Shown here one piece after another: positions 56,541 to 64,000 of a DNA stretch of 64,000 nucleotides (within the stretch, counting starts at the first letter, position 1; each line of letters begins with the position of its first letter). The position numbers and the translations under genes are program-made. The notes below the pieces were generated by a model. That model ran no database searches. It saw only the letters and a program-made list of their open reading frames with translations, and was not told the DNA's origin. The stretch covers positions 54,961,288-55,025,287 of the forward strand of contig CM065296.1 in NCBI GenBank assembly GCA_032871835.1, read 5' to 3'. The DNA is from Dipteronia dyeriana. Lineage: Eukaryota > Streptophyta > Magnoliopsida > Sapindales > Sapindaceae.

Positions 56541-59473
56541 CTAAATGGGCCAGGAGTTTGAAAATATCTCAACTGCCATCTTCTTCTGATTGATCTCCAT
56601 ATCTTCTTCCGACCAATCGAAATCCTTCATGTCCGCTAGAATGTACTCGATCAATCTCAATGTGTGGAGACCAAAGTTACCCCTACAGTTGGACACATTA
56701 ACATGCGTTAATAAAACAATAATATTTTAATAACTCAATCTCAAAGTAAATGAAAATAATATGTCTTACGATTTCTTCTGCTGGGGGACACGGGTTACGG
56801 ACACCATGCTGACTGAGAAGGACATATTTTTCTTGGGGAACGTCTCACTGTCAGGCGATTGTGCAGTATGAAAATCGGCTTGATGGAACATCGAGGGCAA
56901 AAACAAACGCAAGGGGGTTACCTGCTGCTTCCGGATATTCACTGCAACATCCTGTCTCCAGGGGTCAACAATGAACCTCGTCCCGCGAGTAAGGTCAATA
57001 GTCACCAATAAACAATGTTGGCGCCCAATGTTGCACGATATCAGGACCTGTAAATGTAAAATGGAACGTGTTAGGGTGTACAAATCCATTTATAACAAAA
57101 AATTACAAAACATTTCACACTTGCCGTGTCAACCTCGTGCCACGGACGGCTCCCAATCTGGGCACCACCACGCACCATCGTAAGGTCCTCTTTGGTCCAC
57201 CAGGACCCCAGCACATTCCACCACATCGTGGTGATGTCCCCATGAGCATCATGAGGCATCATTCTCCTATATTGGACCTCCAGATAAGACTGTACAAATA
57301 TTTCATCGACAAAAAATTAGTACTATTTACAAACGAATGTAAAAGAATACGTAATCATGATTTTTGTGGAATACTTACAAAAAATTGTGTATCCAAGATG
57401 TTAATCATCTGGTTATATGCAGTCGGGAATGCTCGCTGACGCTTCCAAATAATAAGGAGGTACACGTCCATATGATGGGAATATATACATGTAATAAAGT
57501 GTTAGGAGTGTATCAAATCTAAAACAAACATTTTATGGACGACCGATGAGGATGGTGGAGGGGGAGTCTACTACTCGATCTGAGGGGCCGGCTGTCGCTC
57601 GACCAATGATCTTGCTGTTGTACGTGTAACAGGCCTTGTATCTCTGGTACACTGGTGAACCTCACTCTCCGAAATTATCCCTCCGGTATATGGATCCTTT
57701 CGAAAACCATCGATGTTGTCTGTCCCCTCGGAATATCCACATGTCCTATCTCCGGGAGTAAAGTCAGGATCAGGACCATGTGGACCATCCCGATACGTAT
57801 GCGTCCTGATACCAGAAAGCCTACCGATCAATGCGAGCAACTCTCGGTGTTGCTCTTATCGATCCTCTTCGCTCCTCCCGATAATATCTAGCAACTCATG
57901 GTGCTGCCGCTGTCGATAATCCTCACTCTTCTGGAGGGCTTCATGTAACTCGTTGAAATTATGTTCCCATAGGGCCTGAATTCATTTCAACATTGTTAGT
58001 ACTAAAAAACTCAACATGTCACGTTAATAAAAATGAAACTATCATCCCAACTTACCTCTATATCACGTCCAATGGCTGTACAAGAATCCCCTCTAGATAT
58101 ATCAAGTTTGGTTTTGGTAAACCGAACCCTTCTATGCCTCACTCACCGAGGAAACGGCTCAGATCCGTCAGTGTCCATGGCACTGAAACTCGAACCCGAT
58201 GGGTCAGAAGCCTCCTTATCATTGCCCTTCCCTTCCCTACCCTCCTCCTCCGAACCATCTCCATGTATCCCTCAGTTTGTAATCTGATCAGGGACAGACG
58301 GAAGGTGAACCCTATCCTCCTCTACATACAGCCCACCCCCCCCCCCCCCCCTCTCGCTTAGGCCTACGAAGTACGGTGCTCTCTCCTCAGCTGCTGTGGG
58401 CACGATTTTCTCCCTCGCAAATATCTGAAAACTTAGTTAGAGGAATGTCATTGTAAACATAGTAACTAATATTACGATTAACAAATTAAATACACACCCT
58501 AGCATTGAAAATCTTGGCCATCTTCTTCCCTATAGGTTGTTTTGTCAACTCCCACTTCAACATACGAGGAGAAAGCTTTGTAGACCTTCATGCGTCGAAA
58601 TCGATGCCCTTATGGGGGATCACCTCGAAAGCATATATCTGCATCAAAGATAAGTATATTTAGAATCCAAAAAATTTAGGCAACGAACTATAAAGTCCAT
58701 TTTGTAATTCATAGTTCTTACCAAGAGGGCATGCAACCGACCGTAAATGTTGTACCCCTCAATGGTATGTACAACATCGCCCTGTAACTGCTGGCCTCTC
58801 TCCTCATATCGCCGTGGTATCACATGCTCAAAAGACAAATAGAATGCCTATATATTTGGGCACCCCATGGGAAAGCATCGAAGGCAGTGAGGTCCTCTAC
58901 CAACCGAAATTGCCAAACTGGAATCTTAAATCTCTCATCTACCCCCATCAATATCCAGTTCAGCATGTATATGAGGCACAACTTCACAGCATCGTACGCT
59001 TCCTGAAACTCTCCCAGGATAAGAACAACCCTCAACTCTTCCGACAATACCTCATCGGCTTTACGAAAGTACTTCTGATGTATGTCATTCTCCCTTGCAG
59101 CATACAGACCAGCGTCTGGTACACGTCCAAAATGTAATCTAGTGATGAAGCAAGATTCCACCTTCTAAAACCTCACCACCTGGTTCCCTAACAGGAACCG
59201 TATCTCATCTATTGGCCCATCATGGTCCAACTCCCAAAATAACAGTTGATGGATAACACCACCAGATAACTTTATATCCCGGTGCATCGGCATGAAATGC
59301 CTGAAATAGGACGCCATGAACCGACGCTGATCCTCAACAGCAAAATGTTCTGAGACCCGGTTCAATGCATCATCTACACAGGCGAGGGCTTCAAAATGGT
59401 CTTGTCGAGTCAATTTTCCCTTGAACCAATCTCCCTCTGGAGTTGTAAGGAAATCCTTCAACCTGCTCCTCAT
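56541..59473 (-). pseudogene. DUF1985 / Ulp1-like C48 peptidase gene of a MULE, unit 2
   Basis: ATG at 59,471-59,473 gives MRSRLKDFLTTPEGDWFKGK, EHFAVEDQRRFMASYFRHF, then the DUF1985 segment HQLLFWELDHDGPIDEIRFL and VRF. A TAG there precedes KVESCFITRLHFGRVPDAG, EAYDAVKLCLIYMLNWILMG and VEDLTAFDAFPWGAQIYRHS. The C48 domain has VLISCNIGRQH (His), FIVDPW (Asp) and VPQQ (oxyanion Gln). Introns are at 57,048-57,124 (GC-AG donor; unit 1 has GT) and 56,683-56,769 (GT-AG). After the last intron the frame reads SGNFGLHTLRLIEY, with Phe where the catalytic Cys should be, and ends at TAG 56,541. The C-terminal half is well kept; the DUF1985 half has one clear stop. Confidence 0.75.
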
Positions 59474-59519
59474 CTACAACGTCACAAAACGAATACATAA
59501 GTAAACCGAAAAAAACTCA

Positions 59520-60080
59520 GTGCTATAAAATATATTCTCAATCCTTTTATAATATTCTTGACCCTTTGAATAAAATCTCGATCGTTTGGAAAATATTCTC
59601 GATCTTCTTAAAAATATTCTCGATCGTTTGAAAAATATTCTCGATCGTTTGAAAAATAATCTCGATCGTTTGAAACTATTCCCGAACGTTTGAAACTATT
59701 CTCGATCGTTTGAAAAATATTCTCGATCGTTTGAAAATATTCTCGATCGTTTGAAAAATATTCTCGATAATCTCAATCGTTTGAAAAATATTCTTGATCG
59801 TTTGAAAAATATTCTTGATCGTTTGAAAATATTCTCGATCGTTTGAAAAATAATCTCGATCGTTTGAAAAATAATCTCTATCGTTTCAAAATATTCTCGA
59901 TCGTTTGAAAAATAATCTTGATCGTTTGAAAATATTCTCGATCGTTTGAAAAATATTCTCGATCTTTTGAAAATAATCTCGATCGTTTGAAAAATATGCA
60001 AAATTCTTTAAAAAATCTTCTCGATTCTTACTTAAAAATCCTCGATCTTGTTCCAAAAAACCTCGATTTCGCTCAAAAAA
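59520..60080 (+). repeat. Right motif array, about 23 copies (unit 2), in the 5' intron of the DUF1985/Ulp1 gene
   Basis: Variants of ATTCTCGATCGTTTGAAAAA between the ATG at 59,473 and a splice donor-like GGTAATTTATG near 60,302 (minus strand). About half as long as the array in unit 1. Confidence 0.9.
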
Positions 60081-60622
60081 ATCTCGATTTCAAAATTTCT
60101 TAAATTACAATTTATCGATACCTAGAATTTCATCTTCCTCATTACATATTCAACCTAATTTCAAACCCTAACCTAAACCACAACCATTCTCAGATCTCGT
60201 TTTCAACCCTAATCTAATAATTCAATCAACAAAACACAAGTCTAACATGCAATGGCAAGTTATCAACTACAAAATCCAGAAAAAATATGAACATAAATTA
60301 CCTTTGTCTTTCATAACAAATCTGGTGTATTCTCGTTCACGTTCTGGTCACTTCGCCGTCGATTCTGTTGTCGTTGGTCTCCTTCTCACTCTAGCTTTTT
60401 TCAAACTAACAAAACAACAACTTTCTATCTTTTTCAACAATTCGGGGTATTTTTGTCCGATCACACTAAATGGTGCCTTTTAAACATACATTAGTAAAAT
60501 GGTGATATTTGAACAACACACCCTCCAAATGGTGCCAATAATTTATTGACCTCTGCTATTATACTATACTTTGACACATCACGACATGTTTTTCTTGCAT
60601 TTGTGTCCACTATTGAAGTTAA
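60081..60622. other. MULE right edge, unit 2
   Basis: Leader-like sequence of the DUF1985/Ulp1 gene and AAATGGTGCC phrases, as at 34,790-35,305. No gene. Confidence 0.4.
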
Positions 60623-61112
60623 TGTTGGAACCCCGTTCACCGGTCAAGCAGCGGAAATGATTTTTAAAATTTTTTATACAGATCGTAATCTGTATGTGGG
60701 ACCAGTGAACTTGTGATCGTATTTATTTTCGGAACAAATACATATACTAATTATTACACTAATAAAATATATATGTAAATATAGGAAATTGTAATCAATA
60801 ATAAAAAGGAAGATTAATAGAACCATACCAACATTTGGAGGCTCCTTCACTTTTTCGATATGCTCCTGGTCTGTACCACCGATCTTTCTCGCTATATCCC
60901 GGGACTGGTAATTGCGTGTGGGTGCGTCACAGTTCTCAGCAACTTAGGATGGAGGGTGTAGAGAAAAACAAATAAAGAAACTATTTCTTCTTAAAAAAAA
61001 CTACCTAGAACACTTCTAGTAGTTAAAAAAAAATAGTAGTTGTTTTTTTTTTATTATTAGTTAATGCGTTTGACACACTTCAAAAACACACCCTTCTTTT
61101 TTTACAATGTCA

Positions 61113-61144
<32 letters not shown>

Positions 61145-62561
61145 ATATAAAAACTGTGCGTTTTCACGCACATCAACCTTTATTTATTTATTTATTTATT
61201 TAATAATAATAAAATCTAATATTTGATTTTTAAAAAATTTCAAATAAAAAATATCCCATAGCTTTTATTTTATTTTAATTTTGAATTCAAACTATTTAAA
61301 TTCAAAAATAAAATATTTAATTTAATAAAATAAAATAATCATATTATCTTTTTTTATTCAAAAATAAATATCAACATACACCCTCCATTTAGTGATTAAT
61401 AACATAATTAAATAATCTCATTATTTAATTTATTTAATCACCGCTATTCATTAATTAAATATTCTCATTTAATAAATTCATGAATAAATACGTGTCACTT
61501 TCGTAATACAATTAATTGGACAATACAATTAATTGGACAATCCAATTAATTAACCGTGACCCTTGTTACCTAAATCGATCGGGATAGCAAGGGGACCTAA
61601 TGGACCCACAGTATTTGGAGCTCCAATAATCCTCAGAATCATTAATTAAACTCTTTAATTAATATTCCTTGATTATTAACTCCGATGTTATTCCACTAAA
61701 AACCTGAAGCTGCACTCTCTCAACTGCAAACGTTTTTACACAGACTGATACAACTCGGTGCCCATCGATATAGCTATTACATATGGTGTGATCCTCCACT
61801 GTAGTTCATAATTAGAGCTGGGTCATAATGTCCGTTATACCCCTCTAATTACATATATCTTTTAAGTACCATTGATTCTCTAATGGATAATAAATCCTAT
61901 TTCTTCACGGAATTAGGAGAGCGCTCATATTGTCCAAGCCCTGAATCAACCCTTAAGAGAACAACCATCTACTTCTCACAAGAAGGAGTGGATTCCACTA
62001 TTGTGTACAAACCTTCCCAGCCACAAGCCAAACCGCAATCCCAACATACAGAGTATATTGATCAGGAAATGCATAAAGACCACGATCTAACCTAAAGGAG
62101 TCGATAAGACACTCAGAATTAAGATCACCCACATATAGCCACATTAGTTGATATATATGAATCTTATCAGTAAACGAATCTTGGTGCGAGATTCATATAG
62201 ATCATGGCCCAGTCCTATATGATCACATCATACAAGGTGCCTCCATTCCCATATCTCATATGAATGATTCAAGATAGAATCACTGTACATTACGGAATGG
62301 ACCGCAACTATAGATTAACCACAAATAAAGTACCTAGCTTTATTTGTTATCTATGAACTCTTTAGATTGCACATCTCTTACTGTATCCATCCGTATATGA
62401 CACTCATATACACAGTTCGAGATTACATCTGGCAATCCAAGATGTTAATATGTACACAAGTTCATAAAATAAAAAACATAACAAGAATGAATTGAACCTT
62501 TCTTTTTATTTACTTTATAAATCAATCTACAAATTACATGCTTAGGGCATAAACCCCAACA
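60623..62561 (-). mobile_element. Solo LTR, about 1.94 kb
   Basis: Starts TGTTGGAACCCCG and ends AAACCCCAACA, flanked by GTTAA on both sides (60,618-60,622 and 62,562-62,566). Unit 1 has the empty site at 35,314-35,325. In minus orientation it opens TGTTGGGGTTTATGCCCTAA, a start familiar from plant copia LTRs. No coding domain, primer site or polypurine tract was seen inside, so a solo LTR is the simplest reading. A TATA...TGTG microsatellite lies at about 61,112-61,148 and a (TTTA)n run near 61,180. Confidence 0.75.
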
Positions 62562-62566
62562 GTTAA

Positions 62567-63251
62567 TTATGCATACAATGTCCCCTGTTGGACTAAAATA
62601 CCCTTCCCACACAAATAAGGGTGTAATGTCAAGAATACCCCTAAAGAGTTTTTTTTTCACAATTACCCTTCCCTTCCCTCCAGTTGTGGATTATTAGCCA
62701 CGAGCTTTAATGATTTTCGCCTCCCAATTCTTCTCCTTCCTTCAGTTGTCTTGTCGACATCTTCATTTCTCTATATCTTCCAGTTGTCGAAATCTTCGTG
62801 GCATAAAAATAGGTGATGGATAGAGATAGAGAAACCCTAAAAACAGAGAGACAGAGAGGTATAGAGGAGACGAGGATGACGACGAATGATGGATTTATCT
62901 CTGTAGTGTTCAGAGGTCGTGTTAAAGCTCGATTTTGATTTTGTCAGAGATAGATTGAAGGGTAAGATACCGCAGCTGGTAGCCCAAGCGTGGGATGTAG
63001 ATCGAAGCTTGATTTTGTGAATTGAATCCATTGGGTGCAGGTTAGTGTTACTTTAAAGCTGGGCATCTGAACCTTAGAAATTTGTTGATTTGTATTGATT
63101 TTTTCCATAGTAGACTGAGGTTATAATAATTCAAATGATCATTATTATTTGTTTATTATGAGTTGAAGCATGTTGTATCATTCAGAGTGTGAAATTGTGA
63201 AAAAGTTAAACTTGTGGCAACTAGAACCCAATATACAACATTTTCCACTGT
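62567..63251. other. Unassigned end segment, unit 2
   Basis: Counterpart of 35,321-36,005; same purine-rich run, no recognised domain. Confidence 0.4.
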
Positions 63252-63262
63252 TTCGATAACCT

Positions 63263-64000
63263 GCATACAATTATCAAGATGTGAATGCATGCTTCACTCA
63301 GGTGAATTGATCAAACAAACTTCAGATGAGTTAAAAGAATACTTTTGAACATGATCTTCAACAATGGTTTTAATAATGTCTACATCTTCATCTTCATTTT
63401 TATCATCAAATGGTTCCTTAGATATGTTAAAAACATTAAGCTTAATTTCCATATTTCCAAAAGACATGCTCATTATTCCATTCCTGCAATTAATCAAGGC
63501 ATTAGCAGTAGCTAAAAATGGTCGGCCTAACATAACAGGAATTGATTTGTGCTCATTAACAACATGTAATGTTATCAAAACAGTAAAATCTACTTGGTAG
63601 ATAAATTTATCAACTTGTACTAACACATCTTCCACTATTCCTTTTGGTATTTTAATTGACCTATCAGCAAGACAAAGTGTTGTTGAAGTCGGCTTTAACT
63701 CACCAAGTTTAAGTCGCTGATAAACTGAGTATGGGAGAAAATTTACTCTAGCACCTAGGTCAAGTAAAGCATGCTCAATTTTACAGTTACCAATTATGCA
63801 GTAAATAGTGGGACAGCCAGAATCATTATATTTCAAAACATTTTTATTGAAAAGAATAGAACTTACCTGTTCAGCCATAAAGGTTTTCTTTCTTACCTGA
63901 TGCTTCCTTTTTATAGTGCACATATCCTTTAAAAATTTGGCATAGGAAGGTACCTATATGATTGCGTCCAACAAAGGGATATTGATCTTTACCTGTTTGA
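63263..64000 (-). pseudogene. Athila-like protease region, unit 3, cut by the window end
   Basis: KHQVRKKTFMAEQVSSILFN, HALLDLGARVNFLPYSVYQ (DLGAR in place of DLGAS), IPKGIVEDVLVQVDKFIYQ, IPVMLGRPFLATANALINC and DEDVDIIKTIVED, stop near 63,294. Follows the same TTTCGATAACCT junction (63,252-63,262) as unit 2, so a third tandem copy begins here. Confidence 0.85.

Larger units (their letters stand above)
36017..63262. repeat. Tandem segmental duplication, unit 2 (about 27.2 kb)
   Basis: Same order and orientation as unit 1. Differences: one hairpin block rather than two, a deletion joining 42,679 to copia, loss of about 0.8 kb near 44,925, retention of the mudrA core, plus two insertions absent from unit 1 (CRM-like element 47,353-54,493 and solo LTR 60,623-62,561). 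Confidence 0.85.

Noticed and set aside
61883..62095. 70-residue frame inside the solo LTR
   Set aside because: LTR non-coding sequence; no homology or codon pattern recognised.

Overview
This is a plant nuclear window, most likely from a eudicot, and almost all of it is transposable-element sequence. The evidence is an Athila-like Ty3/gypsy element with a tRNA-Asp-type primer site, a CRM-like chromovirus, a Ty1/copia element primed by tRNA-Met, and Mutator-like (MULE) mudrA genes with SWIM and CCHC zinc motifs. There is also a plant-specific DUF1985/Ulp1 gene, a plant LOG gene and ordinary GT-AG introns. No rRNA gene, CRISPR array, operon or intact host gene was found, and nearly every reading frame is broken.

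Layout. 1-1532 is the tail of a mudrA pseudogene. 1775-14581 is one old Athila-like element on the minus strand: 3' LTR, polypurine tract, then a 3 kb non-pol stretch, then integrase, RNase H/RT, protease, gag, primer site and 5' LTR. The non-pol stretch carries an intronless full-length LOG (cytokinin-activating phosphoribohydrolase) copy, and a foreign 1.6 kb piece sits in pol. From about 10,466 the DNA is arranged as direct tandem copies of a 25-27 kb unit: unit 1 about 10,466-36,016, unit 2 about 36,017-63,262, unit 3 starting about 63,263. Each begins inside the Athila protease/pol boundary, and units 2 and 3 share the same junction sequence.

Each unit reads in order: Athila protease-gag-LTR; an unusual block rich in AAGCCCTG/CAGGGCTT hairpins with two small convergent genes (a coiled-coil protein and a viroplasmin-domain protein with a C-terminal hydrophobic segment); a truncated copia element; AT-rich filler with a tRNA-like SINE head; and a MULE. 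The MULE has mudrA (+) facing a DUF1985/Ulp1-protease gene (-). Each gene has a 5' UTR intron filled with a 20-21 bp array of the same consensus, TTCTCGATCnnTTGAAAA. In unit 1 the hairpin block is itself duplicated (14,737-19,468 and 19,469-24,243). In unit 2 the MULE is split by a 7.1 kb CRM-like element with a 5 bp target duplication, and a 1.9 kb solo LTR has also inserted.

The most interesting points are the LOG retrocopy carried in a retrotransposon, the MULE with paired intronic motif arrays next to a DUF1985/Ulp1 gene (reminiscent of VANC-type sequence-specific anti-silencing systems), and the hairpin-rich block with its viroplasmin-like gene. These functional readings are inference. 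The alignments were made by eye.
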